A stretch of DNA of 64,000 nt from the NCBI RefSeq assembly GCF_003955755.1, contig NZ_CP034465.1, positions 744,001 to 808,000 of the forward strand, given 5' to 3'. Made by a program: the position numbers and the translations under genes. A model generated the notes under the pieces. The model was not told the origin of the DNA and made no database searches. It saw only the letters and a list, made by a program, of their open reading frames with translations. Source of the stretch: Jeotgalibaca ciconiae. Its GTDB lineage: Bacteria; Bacillota; Bacilli; Lactobacillales; Aerococcaceae. This document shows, piece after piece, positions 10,517 through 19,618 of this stretch (position 1 is its first letter; the number at the start of each line of letters is the position of its first letter).

Positions 10517-11173
10517 TTATTTCCCTCCTTTCTCAGATTCTTTACGTTCTGGTAATACTTCACCACGGGAAATCCAAACTTTAACGCCTAATTTTCCGTA
10601 TGTAGTATCTGCTTCCTCCCATGCATAGTCAATATCTGCACGAAGTGTATGTAAAGGAACAGTTCCTTCTGAATATGATTCTGAACGAGCCATGTCTGCT
10701 CCGTTCAAACGTCCTGAAACCATAGTTTTAATACCATGAGCTCCAGCTCTCATTGTACGTTGGATTGCTTGTTTTTGAGCACGACGGAAAGCAACACGGT
10801 TTTCTAGTTGTCTTGCAATTCCTTCTCCTACTAACTTAGCATCCAAATCTGCTTTTTTAATCTCAACGATGTTAATATGAACACGTTTGTTTGTTAGGCT
10901 GTTTAGAGCTTTACGTAGTTTTTCAACTTCAGATCCACCTTTACCGATAACCATTCCTGGTTTAGCAGTATGGATTGAAATATTCACACGGTTTGCTGCA
11001 CGTTCAATCTCTACACGAGAAACTGACGCTTCTTTTAAGTTAGTTTCGATATATTTACGAATTCTTAAATCTTCATGTAAGAAATCAGCGAAATCTTTTT
11101 CTGCGTACCATTTAGCATCCCAATCACGGATGATCCCAACACGCATTCCTATTGGATTAATTTTTTGACCCAC
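10517..11173 (-). CDS. rpsC: 30S ribosomal protein S3
   Basis: S3 helps form the mRNA entry channel and helicase. The 218-residue product begins [20 protein letters not shown], has a KH domain with the [14 protein letters not shown] loop around residue 70, and the C-terminal domain ending [17 protein letters not shown]. Three bases separate it from both rplV and rplP. Confidence 0.98.
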   Translation of the reverse strand: MGQKINPIGMRVGIIRDWDAKWYAEKDFADFLHEDLRIRKYIETNLKEASVSRVEIERAANRVNISIHTAKPGMVIGKGGSEVEKLRKALNSLTNKRVHINIVEIKKADLDAKLVGEGIARQLENRVAFRRAQKQAIQRTMRAGAHGIKTMVSGRLNGADMARSESYSEGTVPLHTLRADIDYAWEEADTTYGKLGVKVWISRGEVLPERKESEKGGK

Positions 11174-11176
11174 AGA

Positions 11177-11533
11177 TTATCCCTCCTTCTTTTCTGATAC
11201 CACGATTGTAATGTGGCTTGTACGTTTCATAATCGGTGAAGCAGACCCTTTTGCGCGAGGACGGAAACGTTTCATAGTTGGTCCTTCGTTCACATAAGCT
11301 TCGCTTACTACCAAGTTTTCAATATCTAAATCATAGTTATGTTCCGCATTAGCAATAGCTGACATTAACACTTTTTCGACTGCAGGAGATGCAGCGCGAG
11401 GTGTGAATTTCAGAATGGAGATTGCTTCTCCAATGCTTTTTCCTCTGATAAGATCCACTACTAGACGAACCTTACGAGGTGCGATACGGACAGTGTTAGC
11501 AGTTGCTTTTGCAGCTGTAATTTGTTCTGCCAT
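11177..11533 (-). CDS. rplV: 50S ribosomal protein L22
   Basis: L22 lines the exit tunnel; changes in its loop give macrolide resistance. The 118-residue product has [20 protein letters not shown] near the N-terminus and the long tunnel hairpin with [20 protein letters not shown]. Standard length; three bases from rpsC. Confidence 0.97.
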   Translation of the reverse strand: MAEQITAAKATANTVRIAPRKVRLVVDLIRGKSIGEAISILKFTPRAASPAVEKVLMSAIANAEHNYDLDIENLVVSEAYVNEGPTMKRFRPRAKGSASPIMKRTSHITIVVSEKKEG

Positions 11534-11553
11534 TTTAATTCCTCCCCTCGTAA

Positions 11554-11835
11554 TTAACGACGACCTGTTCTCTTGTCGTCCGCCGCATGACCGCGGTATG
11601 TTCTTGTAGGAGCGAACTCCCCTAATTTATGTCCTACCATATCTTCTTGAACGTATACTGGAACATGTTTTCTTCCATCGTATACTGCAATCGTTTGGCC
11701 GATGAATTGTGGGAAAATTGTTGAACGACGTGACCAAGTTTTAATAACTTGTTTTTTGTCGCTCTTTGCAGCAACTTCCACTTTTTTCATAAGATGCTCA
11801 TCGACGAAAGGTCCTTTTTTCAAACTACGACCCAT
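11554..11835 (-). CDS. rpsS: 30S ribosomal protein S19
   Basis: S19 is in the small-subunit head with S13. The 93-residue product begins [20 protein letters not shown] and has the signature [20 protein letters not shown]. Length and position between rplB and rplV are standard. Confidence 0.98.
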   Translation of the reverse strand: MGRSLKKGPFVDEHLMKKVEVAAKSDKKQVIKTWSRRSTIFPQFIGQTIAVYDGRKHVPVYVQEDMVGHKLGEFAPTRTYRGHAADDKRTGRR

Positions 11836-11890
11836 GGTGAAGCCTCCTTTCGGTTCTCTTCTTTCAGTATCCTACATTTGATTACTTTAA

Positions 11891-12721
11891 TTATTTCTTA
11901 CGCCCACGAATAATCAATTTGCTAGATTTAGCTTTCTTATTACGTGTCTTCATACCACGTGCAGGTTTGCCCCATGGTGTCATAGGTGATTTACGTCCAA
12001 TTGGTGCTTTACCTTCACCACCACCGTGTGGGTGATCGTTCGGGTTCATTACAGAACCACGTACAGTAGGTCTCTTACCTAACCAACGATTACGTCCTGC
12101 TTTACCAATGTTGATTAGTTCGTGTTGTTCGTTACCAACAGTACCAACTGTTGCACGACAAGCTGAAAGAATCATACGTACTTCACCTGAGTTCAAGCGA
12201 ACCAGGGTATATTTTCCTTCACGTCCTAATACTTGTGCACTAGTACCTGCTGAACGGATTAATTGTCCGCCTTTACCAGGTTTTGTTTCAATATTGTGGA
12301 TGAAAGTACCAACTGGGATGTTTACTAATGGCAATGCATTCCCAACTTTGATATCTACACCTTCACCAGATTCAATTTGTTGTCCAACTTTGATTCCTTT
12401 TGGAGCAATAATGTAAGCTTTAATTCCATCTGTATAGTGAATCAAAGCAATATTAGCAGTACGGTTTGGATCGTACTCAACAGCTTTAACGAGTCCAACT
12501 ACGCCATCTTTATTACGCTTGAAGTCGATAATACGGTAAGCACGTTTGTGTCCGCCAGCTTGGTGACGTACAGTGATTTTACCTTGGTTATTACGGCCAG
12601 CGTTTTTACTTTTCTTTTCTAGTAACGTTTTTTCAGGAGTCGTTTTTGTGATTTCAGCGAAATCTGATCCTGTCATGTTACGACGACCGTTTGTTATCGG
12701 TTTGTATTTCTTAATCGCCAC
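11891..12721 (-). CDS. rplB: 50S ribosomal protein L2
   Basis: L2 is needed for subunit association and peptidyl transferase function. The 276-residue product begins [20 protein letters not shown] and has the conserved [20 protein letters not shown] near the C-terminus, including the functionally important histidine. Length and place between rplW and rpsS are standard. Confidence 0.98.
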   Translation of the reverse strand: MAIKKYKPITNGRRNMTGSDFAEITKTTPEKTLLEKKSKNAGRNNQGKITVRHQAGGHKRAYRIIDFKRNKDGVVGLVKAVEYDPNRTANIALIHYTDGIKAYIIAPKGIKVGQQIESGEGVDIKVGNALPLVNIPVGTFIHNIETKPGKGGQLIRSAGTSAQVLGREGKYTLVRLNSGEVRMILSACRATVGTVGNEQHELINIGKAGRNRWLGKRPTVRGSVMNPNDHPHGGGEGKAPIGRKSPMTPWGKPARGMKTRNKKAKSSKLIIRGRKK

Positions 12722-12763
12722 GTTATATTCCCTCCTATATGATGATTTGGGTTTCTACTAGTT

Positions 12764-13051
12764 TTATTCTTCTTCGAATAGTTCGATTGCTTTTGAGTTT
12801 TCAGTCAAAGTAACAATCGCTTTGCGGCGTTTCTTAGTATAGCCTTGGTAACGGCCCATACGTTTTAATTTTCCGCGAACATTCATGATATTCACATTTT
12901 TAACTTCTACGTCAAACAATTTTTCAACTGCTTGTTTTACCAAAGTTTTATTTGCGCGAACATCCACTTCAAAGGTATATTTCTTCTCGTCCATAGCAAG
13001 CATGGAAGCTTCTGTGATAACTGGACGTAAAACAACATCATGTAATTCCAT
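12764..13051 (-). CDS. rplW: 50S ribosomal protein L23
   Basis: L23 is the main docking site for trigger factor and SRP at the exit tunnel. The 95-residue product begins [20 protein letters not shown] and has the [20 protein letters not shown] loop. Its ATG overlaps the rplD stop by one base (TAATG), suggesting coupled translation. Confidence 0.96.
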   Translation of the reverse strand: MELHDVVLRPVITEASMLAMDEKKYTFEVDVRANKTLVKQAVEKLFDVEVKNVNIMNVRGKLKRMGRYQGYTKKRRKAIVTLTENSKAIELFEEE

Positions 13052-13674
13052 TATTGAAGAGCCTCCTCTACCTTAGAAAGTGCAGCTTGCGTCAATACAA
13101 CTTTTTCATGTGACACGATGTCTAGTACATTTAATCCGTCTTCTCCAATTACTGTAACTTTTGGAAGATTACGTGCAGATAATACTGCGAAGTCATTGTC
13201 ATTTTCAACAACTACTAATACTTTTGAGTCTACATTTAAGTTAGTTAACACTTGTGCAAATTCTTTTGTTTTTGGTGCATCGAAAGCTAATCCTTCAAGG
13301 ACAATCAGGTTTCCTTCTGCAACTTTTTCTGAAAGAACTGATTTCAAAGCTAAGCGACGAACTTTCTTGTTTAATTTATATTTGTAAGAACGAGGTGTTG
13401 GTCCAAAAACCACTCCACCGCCAACCCATTGTGGTGAACGGATTGATCCTTGACGAGCACGACCTGTTCCTTTTTGACGCCATGGTTTACGGCCGCCTCC
13501 GCGAACAGCGCTGCGGTTTTTAACTGCATGAGTTCCTTGTCTTAAAGATGCACGTTGCATAATAATTGCATCAAATACAACACTTTCGTTTGGTTCAATA
13601 CCAAAGATTTCTTCGTTTAGTGTAACTTCACCATTTTGAGTACCATCTTGTTTAAATAGGGTTACGTTAGGCAT
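13051..13674 (-). CDS. rplD: 50S ribosomal protein L4
   Basis: L4 has an exit-tunnel loop and, in enterobacteria, represses its own operon by binding the S10 leader. The 207-residue product carries the tunnel loop [20 protein letters not shown] at residues ~55-80 and the Rossmann-like globular domain. Whether it binds the leader found here upstream of rpsJ is not known from the sequence. Confidence 0.97.
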   Translation of the reverse strand: MPNVTLFKQDGTQNGEVTLNEEIFGIEPNESVVFDAIIMQRASLRQGTHAVKNRSAVRGGGRKPWRQKGTGRARQGSIRSPQWVGGGVVFGPTPRSYKYKLNKKVRRLALKSVLSEKVAEGNLIVLEGLAFDAPKTKEFAQVLTNLNVDSKVLVVVENDNDFAVLSARNLPKVTVIGEDGLNVLDIVSHEKVVLTQAALSKVEEALQ

Positions 13675-13701
13675 GTTTCTCGTTCCTCCTTTCTAGAATA
13701 C

Positions 13702-14337
13702 TTATTTAACAGCTTTACGTGCTGCTTTAATTTCGATTAGTGATTTTTTAGATCCAGGAACATTTCCTTTGATCAAGATAACATTCTTTTCAACGTCAAC
13801 TTTAACAATTTCTAGGTTTTGGATAGTAATGCGTTTGCCACCCATTTGTCCAGGTAATTTTTTACCTTTAAATACGCGAGATGGATCAGATGCTGCACCC
13901 ATCGAGCCAGGACGACGGTGGTAACGAGAACCGTGTGACATTGGTCCGCGAGATTGGCCATGACGTTTGATAACGCCTTGGAAACCATGTCCCTTAGATG
14001 TACCAGTGACATCAACGATGTCTCCTGTTTCGAATACATCCACTGTAATTTCTTTCCCTACTTCGTACTCTCCCAGCTCAACATCTTTGATTTCTCTAAT
14101 GAAGCGCTTAGGAGCAGTTTTTGCTTTTGCTGCATGACCTTTAGCAGGTTTATTTGTCAATACTTCGCGAAGTTCTTGGTAACCAAGTTGAACTGATTCA
14201 TATCCGTCAGTCTCAACTGTTTTAACTTGTAAAACTACGTTTGGAGTAGCTTCGATAACAGTTACTGGTACCAATTCTCCGTTTTCTGTAAAGAATTGAG
14301 TCATACCTACTTTTCTGCCTAAGATTCCTTTGGTCAT
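13702..14337 (-). CDS. rplC: 50S ribosomal protein L3
   Basis: L3 is a primary assembly protein whose loop approaches the peptidyl transferase centre. The 211-residue product begins [20 protein letters not shown] and has the loop with [20 protein letters not shown] and [10 protein letters not shown]. Standard length and position between rpsJ and rplD. Confidence 0.97.
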   Translation of the reverse strand: MTKGILGRKVGMTQFFTENGELVPVTVIEATPNVVLQVKTVETDGYESVQLGYQELREVLTNKPAKGHAAKAKTAPKRFIREIKDVELGEYEVGKEITVDVFETGDIVDVTGTSKGHGFQGVIKRHGQSRGPMSHGSRYHRRPGSMGAASDPSRVFKGKKLPGQMGGKRITIQNLEIVKVDVEKNVILIKGNVPGSKKSLIEIKAARKAVK

Positions 14338-14390
14338 GGTAACACCTCCGTTGTTTTTATTTTAGTTTTTTATTTTGGGTTAACGATTAA

Positions 14391-14699
14391 TTATAGTTTG
14401 ATTTCGATGTCAACGCCGCTTGGCAGATCCAACTTCATCAAAGCATCAACAGTTTTACTTGTTGGGTTGATGATATCAATCAAACGTTTGTGAGTACGCA
14501 TCTCGAATTGCTCACGAGAATCTTTGTACTTGTGTGGTGAACGAATCACTGTATATAGTTGTCTCTCAGTAGGCAATGGAATCGGACCTGAAACAGAAGC
14601 TCCTGTTCTCTTTGCAGTTTCTACGATTTTGTCTGCTGATTGATCCAACGCACGGTGTTCATATGCTTTCAAACGGATACGAATCTTTTGTTTTGCCAT
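14391..14699 (-). CDS. rpsJ: 30S ribosomal protein S10
   Basis: S10 is in the small-subunit head and also pairs with NusB in antitermination. The 102-residue product begins [20 protein letters not shown] and has the [15 protein letters not shown]-type loop (as [20 protein letters not shown]). It is the first gene of the long S10-spc-alpha run, preceded by AAGGAGGG and a leader of about 170 bases from a very strong promoter. Confidence 0.98.
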   Translation of the reverse strand: MAKQKIRIRLKAYEHRALDQSADKIVETAKRTGASVSGPIPLPTERQLYTVIRSPHKYKDSREQFEMRTHKRLIDIINPTSKTVDALMKLDLPSGVDIEIKL

Positions 14700-14870
14700 T
14701 TTGTTCCCTCCTTCGTCAAATGTAAATCATAAGACTAGCTCCACGAAAATTTCCGGCCTCGCCCGCCGTGGCAAAGCGTCCGGGCGTGTCGCAACCTCTC
14801 GTTTCATCACTTGGCATCCTGATGACAGGACCCCTCTGTGCCTTTTCTTCTACTTCCGTAAAATTCGCAC
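14700..14870 (-). promoter_or_regulatory. Structured 5' leader of the S10 operon
   Basis: Between the rpsJ promoter and start codon lies a ~170-base leader that is far more GC-rich than its surroundings. On the minus strand it contains CGCCCG paired across a 15-base loop with CGGGCG, and an upstream region with short complementary stretches around TCCTGTCATCAGGA. Similar-looking leaders precede rpsJ in other Bacilli, from memory. It is probably an autoregulatory or antitermination element; the ligand is unknown. Confidence 0.55.
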
Positions 14871-14876
14871 TTCATT

Positions 14877-14905
14877 AGTATACAGAGGTTCCCGTTCAAA
14901 TGCAA
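14877..14905 (-). promoter_or_regulatory. S10 operon promoter
   Basis: On the minus strand a -35 TTGCAT (14900-14905) is followed by exactly 17 bases and a -10 TATACT (14877-14882). The same hexamers and spacing occur in the tuf promoter at 22067-22095. Confidence 0.8.
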
Positions 14906-14999
14906 GCTTTTTATATAGAAAATTTACTTCTTTTTTTATTTCTCTCTAACCTTTTATATTTTGCATGAAATTTACTCTTATTGCAAGCTTTTTCTCCAA

Positions 15000-15200
15000 G
15001 AAAAGCGAACAAGTCTGTTTTGGTCTATGAAAAAATAGAAAATTTGACCCTGAATTGTCAGGAGACTTCACGCTTCAGCGGGTTAGTCGAATGATATGCG
15101 TTAGCGAGCAGCAAAGCGCGCAATGGGGCAAATTTATCTTTTTTTCACTAAGCCAGGACTTGAGAGCTAGACATGATGGCTGAACTTATTGCCCTAGTCT
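15000..15200 (+). repeat. Dispersed ~204-bp repeat, copy A
   Basis: This 201-base copy matches copies B and C from GAAAAGCG to CTAGTCT with about twenty differences. It lies between the S10 promoter and the rnfD terminator. Relative to B and C it carries a paired change in a short hairpin: TCTAT with ATAGA instead of CCTAT with ATAGG, both around the loop GAAAAA, which points to a conserved structure. It has no useful reading frame and no terminal inverted repeats. The orientation (which strand is functional) is unknown; plus is used for description only. Confidence 0.85.
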
Positions 15201-15202
15201 CC

Positions 15203-15240
15203 GAAAAAAAGAGAATATTTCAACTTTCAAAATATTCTCT
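15203..15240 (-). terminator. Terminator of rnfCD
   Basis: Read leftward, an 11-bp stem (15210-15220 with 15230-15240) with a 9-base loop is followed by seven T. It begins 16 bases after the rnfD stop and abuts repeat copy A. Confidence 0.8.
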
Positions 15241-15256
15241 TCCTATATATAAGCAA

Positions 15257-16276
15257 TTATTTAAGCATTGTTTTTTCTCTTGCTGTTTTATTATTTTTTA
15301 TTCGCTGTTTATGCCCGTATATTCTGGGAGCTAAGTGGCGATCTATCAGGGGGCCGCAAGCATTCATAATTAATATGGAAAAACCTACGCCACCAGGGAA
15401 ATCAAACAGAATGCGGATGATCCCCGTAAGTATTCCAGCTGCACAAGCGTAGACGATTTTTCCGTCTGGAGTCAGGGGCTGAGAGCTGTAGTCCGTCACC
15501 ATATATACGGCTGCAAAAATGGCAGTTCCACTTAATACATGAGTCATCATATATTCAAAGGAGAAATCTCCATATAGAGTAGCAACCGCTGCTAGTGAAA
15601 ATAAATAAAGCAGTGGTAATTTTGGTGAAATAATTTTCCGAGCAATTAAGTAAACCATACCAATCAAAATCATTATTTTTGAAGTCTCACCAACCGGCCC
15701 TCCTAAATTTGTACCTAAGAACAAGTCGAGTAGACCGGGCACTTCTTCCGGGACTGTTCTGGAAAAATGTCCTATATATTCAAGGGGCGTTGCAGTCGAA
15801 ATCAAATCTGGACCGGGTAAAACCCAGTTGGTAATCCATGGTGAGAAAAAAGCTTTCAGCATCACTCGAGCTGCAACTGCTGGATTAAATACATTCCTGC
15901 CAATTCCACCAGGCAATTGTTTCACTATTAAAATAGCAAATAAACTTCCCACGATAATGGTCCAGAGCGGAGCAGTTGATGGCAGACTTAAAGCGATCAG
16001 CATTCCCGTTACTACTGCGCTTAAATCGTTAACAGTCACTTTCCGTTTCTTTACTCGTTGGTAACTAACTTCTGCTAACACTGAAGAAGTAATTCCTACT
16101 GCTACCATTATCAACACTCTGAAGCCAAAGAAATACCATCCACTGGCCAAAGGAAATAATAATGCCAGAATTACTTGAAGCATTACCCATTGAGCTGATG
16201 GTTTTGCATAAAGATGTGGAGATGGAACGGTAATTAAATTATCAAGGTTTATCTTCCTTTTTCCTTCCATATTCAT
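15257..16276 (-). CDS. rnfD: RnfD-like membrane electron-transport subunit
   Basis: RnfD is the FMN-carrying membrane subunit of the Rnf complex, which couples ferredoxin-NAD electron transfer to Na+ or H+ transport. The 339-residue product has about eight to ten hydrophobic segments, the NqrB/RnfD motif GGIGRNVFNPAVAARVML (residues ~123-140), and DLISTATPL, which fits the Dxx(S/T)xAT acceptor for covalent FMN. Its ATG overlaps the rnfC stop by one base. No RnfA, B, E or G gene is nearby, so the partner proteins are either elsewhere or different. Function beyond electron transport is inference. Confidence 0.8.
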   Translation of the reverse strand: MNMEGKRKINLDNLITVPSPHLYAKPSAQWVMLQVILALLFPLASGWYFFGFRVLIMVAVGITSSVLAEVSYQRVKKRKVTVNDLSAVVTGMLIALSLPSTAPLWTIIVGSLFAILIVKQLPGGIGRNVFNPAVAARVMLKAFFSPWITNWVLPGPDLISTATPLEYIGHFSRTVPEEVPGLLDLFLGTNLGGPVGETSKIMILIGMVYLIARKIISPKLPLLYLFSLAAVATLYGDFSFEYMMTHVLSGTAIFAAVYMVTDYSSQPLTPDGKIVYACAAGILTGIIRILFDFPGGVGFSILIMNACGPLIDRHLAPRIYGHKQRIKNNKTAREKTMLK

Positions 16277-17595
16277 TACCCCGCATTCTTCGCTTTAATA
16301 GCTTTTTTAGCACTACGAATATTATCTAGTAATGGTATTTTAGAAGGGCAAATATAAGAACAATTACCACATTCAATGCAATCCATGGCTCCTAAACGTT
16401 CGGCCTCTTCAATGTCAGCACGTTCAAAAGCATTGCTGATTAAAATAGGCTGCAAGCTTACGGGACAAACATTTAAACATTCCGAACAACGAATACAGTC
16501 TGTTTGTTCTCCTCTTTCCGATTCTTCCGGAACGAGAAAAGTCACTACAGAAGTTCCTTTTGTGACTGGCACATCAGCTGAAGCAATTGGTATCCCCATC
16601 ATCGGACCGCCATGGAGTAGTTTTCCGGGAACAGAAGAAAATCCTTCACATTCTTCGATTAGCGAATTAATCGGTGTTCCAATACGAACCCGCAAATTTT
16701 TTGGTGTTTGGACAGCTTCTCCCGAAACCGTAGTAATCCTTTCAATCAAAGGCCGACCTAAATTTACTGCTTCATGAATCGCATTAGAGGTACCAACATT
16801 GGTAACAAAAACACGGACATCAGCTGGAAGACCTCCTGGCGGGACTTCACGACCCGTTAACTTTTGAATCAATACTTTTTCTGCTCCTTGAGGGTACATG
16901 GTCGGTAATACCTTGAGCTTGATGTCAGTGGAACGAATCACTTCTTTTAGAGCTTGTTCGCAATCAGGAGTGTCGTCTTCCAAAGCAATATAAATCGTTT
17001 TGGCTTTGAGAATCTCTTGAATAATCTTTGCTCCCTCTACGATACCGTTTGCCTGTTCAATCATTAAGCGATGGTCACTCGTTGAGTAGAGCTCACACTC
17101 CGCGCCATTAATAATGATTGTGTCAACAGGCTTTATATTATTAGGTTTTACCTTTATCCCAGTAGGAAAAGTAGCTCCTCCCATTCCTACAATGCCAGCT
17201 CTTTGAATTACCGCTAACTTTTCTTCTGCAGATAACGTTTTTCCTTCTTCTACAAGCGGCTCTTCCATCCTATCTTGATGATCATTTCGGATAACAATAC
17301 AAGTATTCGGACCTTTTACTGTAGCTCGATCGGAAATAGCAATCACTTCGCCGGATACCGATGAAATAACATTTGCAGATATCCCATCCTCTGCCTCACC
17401 AAGTACTGTTCCAATTTTTATTTTATCTCCCACATCAACTACTGCTTTTGCTGGCTTTCCAATGTGCATGGAAAGAGGAAAAATCATTAGATCAGGGACT
17501 TTCGCTGTTTCAATGGGTAAGTTTTCTGTCTTTTGTTTTCGCTCTTCTGGAAATATTCCTTCATTTTTATCTTTTAACCAAAAATGAAATCTCAT
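16276..17595 (-). CDS. rnfC: RnfC-like iron-sulfur subunit
   Basis: RnfC is the peripheral NAD-binding flavin/iron-sulfur subunit of Rnf complexes. The 439-residue product has an N-terminal barrel-sandwich domain, a central region with GMGGATFPTGIK and INGAECE (NAD/FMN-binding fold), a SLBB-type domain, and two 4Fe-4S motifs near the C-terminus, CIRCSECLNVCP and CIECGNCSYICP. It is the first gene of a two-gene operon with rnfD, with a good promoter overlapped by a cre-like site. Length fits the family. Confidence 0.85.
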   Translation of the reverse strand: MRFHFWLKDKNEGIFPEERKQKTENLPIETAKVPDLMIFPLSMHIGKPAKAVVDVGDKIKIGTVLGEAEDGISANVISSVSGEVIAISDRATVKGPNTCIVIRNDHQDRMEEPLVEEGKTLSAEEKLAVIQRAGIVGMGGATFPTGIKVKPNNIKPVDTIIINGAECELYSTSDHRLMIEQANGIVEGAKIIQEILKAKTIYIALEDDTPDCEQALKEVIRSTDIKLKVLPTMYPQGAEKVLIQKLTGREVPPGGLPADVRVFVTNVGTSNAIHEAVNLGRPLIERITTVSGEAVQTPKNLRVRIGTPINSLIEECEGFSSVPGKLLHGGPMMGIPIASADVPVTKGTSVVTFLVPEESERGEQTDCIRCSECLNVCPVSLQPILISNAFERADIEEAERLGAMDCIECGNCSYICPSKIPLLDNIRSAKKAIKAKNAG

Positions 17596-17654
17596 AGCAT
17601 CACCTTCCTCTTATTGATTCACTTCCTTCTTACAGTTTCTTTGTAGATAATATA

Positions 17655-17683
17655 ATTATAACGTAAGCGCTTTTATGCGTAAA
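17655..17683 (-). promoter_or_regulatory. rnfC promoter with cre-like operator
   Basis: On the minus strand a -35 TTTACG (17678-17683), a 17-base spacer and a perfect TATAAT (17655-17660) are seen. The spacer contains ACGTAAGCGCTTTTA (17661-17675, plus strand), which matches the CcpA cre consensus at 13 of 15 positions around AAGCGCTT. This suggests repression by CcpA when preferred sugars are present. Confidence 0.6.
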
Positions 17684-17828
17684 GAAATTTTCTCTCTCAA
17701 AAAAATATTTCTTTGAAATTTCTAAGGAAAGTGGATTTCCTTATAGCTATGCTGAAGATAAGTGCTTTTCACAAACAACTTATTGCATCTAATAAAATAT
17801 GCAAGCTTCAGATGTATTTTACCATTTC

Positions 17829-17981
17829 AAGCTTGCAGTTTTTTCAAAAGAGACACCTTCACAATGTTTTTTAAGCTTGAAGCTTGCACTTTCGTCCTAA
17901 GTGACACTTTCAGCAGCTCATATAGAGTTGAAGCTTGCACTTTACTCAGAAAAGCGAGGCAAGTCTGTTAGAAAAGCGGAC
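17829..17981 (+). repeat. Degenerate 51-bp tandem repeat (three units)
   Basis: Units begin with AAGCTTGCA at 17829, 17880 and 17931, exactly 51 bases apart. Units 1 and 2 also share a GACAC-TTTC-type core; unit 3 diverges after the first third. An inverted copy of the same word lies at 17801. The last unit runs into repeat copy B, where the first 22 bases of the dispersed repeat are imperfectly duplicated (17949-17970 and 17971-17992). Confidence 0.6.
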
Positions 17982-18174
17982 AAGTCCGCCTTGGCCTATG
18001 AAAAAATAGGAAATTTGACCCTGAATTGTCAGGAGACTTCACGCTTCAGCGGGTTAGTCGAATGATATGCGTTAGCGAGCAGCGAAGCGCGCAATGGGGC
18101 AAATTTATCTTTTTTTCACTAGGTCAGGACTTGGGAGCTAGACATTGATGGCTGAACTTATAATCCCCTAGTCT
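17971..18174 (+). repeat. Dispersed ~204-bp repeat, copy B
   Basis: This 204-base copy differs from copy C at only a handful of positions, mainly in the first ten bases and one base near 18126. Predicted pairings include CCTAT with ATAGG, AAATTTG with CAAATTT, and CAAGTCC with GGACTTG near the ends. It lies between the 51-bp tandem repeats and the terminator of the membrane channel gene. Confidence 0.88.
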
Positions 18175-18176
18175 GC

Positions 18177-18209
18177 AAAAAAATCCGGCTAATCTAATTA
18201 ATTAGCCGG
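18177..18209 (-). terminator. Terminator of the CmpX-like gene
   Basis: Read leftward, a perfect 9-bp stem (18185-18193 with 18201-18209) and 7-base loop are followed by A and seven T. It directly abuts repeat copy B. Confidence 0.85.
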
Positions 18210-18227
18210 GTTTTCCACAAATTCACT

Positions 18228-19532
18228 TTACAGTTGTTTTGGTTCAGAGGGATCTACTGTTTTTTCTGTTTCTGTTTTTGGTGCTGTCCCTGCTGTCTTG
18301 TTTGTTTCTTCTTCAATTTTTTTATCTAACTTCTCTAATTGTCGTTTTGCGAAATCTTTTCCGCCTAAACCAAATGCTAACGCAAATGCTACGGCTAATC
18401 CACCGATAATGAATAGGAACGCTGTATTAACAATTGTAGAAGCAAACTGCAATTGATCTAAGGTCATGAAGATTGCTAATACATATAAGATATACTTAAC
18501 AATTTCTCCTGTCATGACACTGCCCGTAGAATCTTTAATGAATGCAGAAAGTGCATTCCCCCCGAAAAGGCCAAGACCCAAAATTACAAGACCAATCAAT
18601 ACGGATGGTAAGTATGCAATGATCGCAATACCAATGCTATTCAAGATTTCTAAGTTTAATGCATTCAATGCTTCTACCAAGAAAAATACTACGATAACTG
18701 TTTGAACAATTTTGGCAATGATAGTAGATAAGCGTATAGACGAGCTTCCAGAAGTATTCAAGTATCTAGAATAACGATCGATACCAGAGTTTTCTAGCAA
18801 CCCTTCTAATAAGTCTCCTACAAATTTAGCGATTAATCCTCCTGCAATTAACAAGATAACTGCTACTAAAATATTAGGAATTGCCGCTAAAACTTGATTC
18901 AGTACATTTACAATTGGTTCCGAAATTGACCTGATTGCCAATGTCTCAAGTGCCATTGTAATAACTGGAATTAGAATAATAATAAATACTGTATTAGCCA
19001 ATACCTTTGCAATTGTAAAGCGTTGCTTTTCAACATCGCTTGCTGAAACATTGCTTGCTTTTGATGTATATTTGTTAATAAAACGGTCAACATTCACCGT
19101 TTCTAACAAGTTTCGTACAAGTTCTTTAACGAATTTCGCTACGAAATAGCCAATTGCCAAGATAACAACTGCTCCAAATAGCTTAGGCAAGAATGCTAAG
19201 AACGAATCGAACATATTTGTAATTGGTGTTGCAATGTTCCCCATACCAATTTGCCCCAGAATACCTGGTATAAAGAATAGCCAAATTAGGTAGTAGAAGA
19301 TTTTACCGATTGAATCAATGACTCGATTACCGTCTTCTACTGAACTTGCAACTCCCCAGTTTGATAATCTCTGATTAAAGTTGATTGCTTGTAATCCTTT
19401 TACAACCCCTTTTTTCACGAGACTTGCGATTACCCAAGCTAGCGCTATCAATAGAATAGCCCCTAACAATCTAGGTAAAATGCCGACAAAAGATACCCAT
19501 ATACTTTCCAATGAATTTGTAAATCCACTCAT
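18228..19532 (-). CDS. CmpX-type membrane protein, putative mechanosensitive channel
   Basis: The 434-residue product is built from repeated units of a hydrophobic helix followed by a charged segment, for example LPRLLGAILLIALAWVIASL, LPKLFGAVVILAIGYFVAKF and IPNILVAVILLIAGGLIAKF, each followed by a short DR or NQ-containing linker. This is the conserved TM-helix repeat of CmpX-like channels. A last segment FALAFGLGGKDFAKR resembles the pore helix of MscS, but no MscS-type cytoplasmic beta domain follows; the protein ends in a charged tail. It probably acts in osmotic stress, consistent with the neighbouring YflT-domain gene. Confidence 0.75.
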   Translation of the reverse strand: MSGFTNSLESIWVSFVGILPRLLGAILLIALAWVIASLVKKGVVKGLQAINFNQRLSNWGVASSVEDGNRVIDSIGKIFYYLIWLFFIPGILGQIGMGNIATPITNMFDSFLAFLPKLFGAVVILAIGYFVAKFVKELVRNLLETVNVDRFINKYTSKASNVSASDVEKQRFTIAKVLANTVFIIILIPVITMALETLAIRSISEPIVNVLNQVLAAIPNILVAVILLIAGGLIAKFVGDLLEGLLENSGIDRYSRYLNTSGSSSIRLSTIIAKIVQTVIVVFFLVEALNALNLEILNSIGIAIIAYLPSVLIGLVILGLGLFGGNALSAFIKDSTGSVMTGEIVKYILYVLAIFMTLDQLQFASTIVNTAFLFIIGGLAVAFALAFGLGGKDFAKRQLEKLDKKIEEETNKTAGTAPKTETEKTVDPSEPKQL

Positions 19533-19618
19533 GATGAATTCCCCCTTACTTTTTTTTAAATAAATGGTTCTACGGTTATTATAACGAATTTTATCTAGAA
19601 GCTAAAACGATATCCATT

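Noticed and set aside
17971-18174. Dispersed repeat as an insertion sequence or intron
   Set aside because: No transposase or intron-encoded reading frame, no terminal inverted repeats and no target duplication seen.
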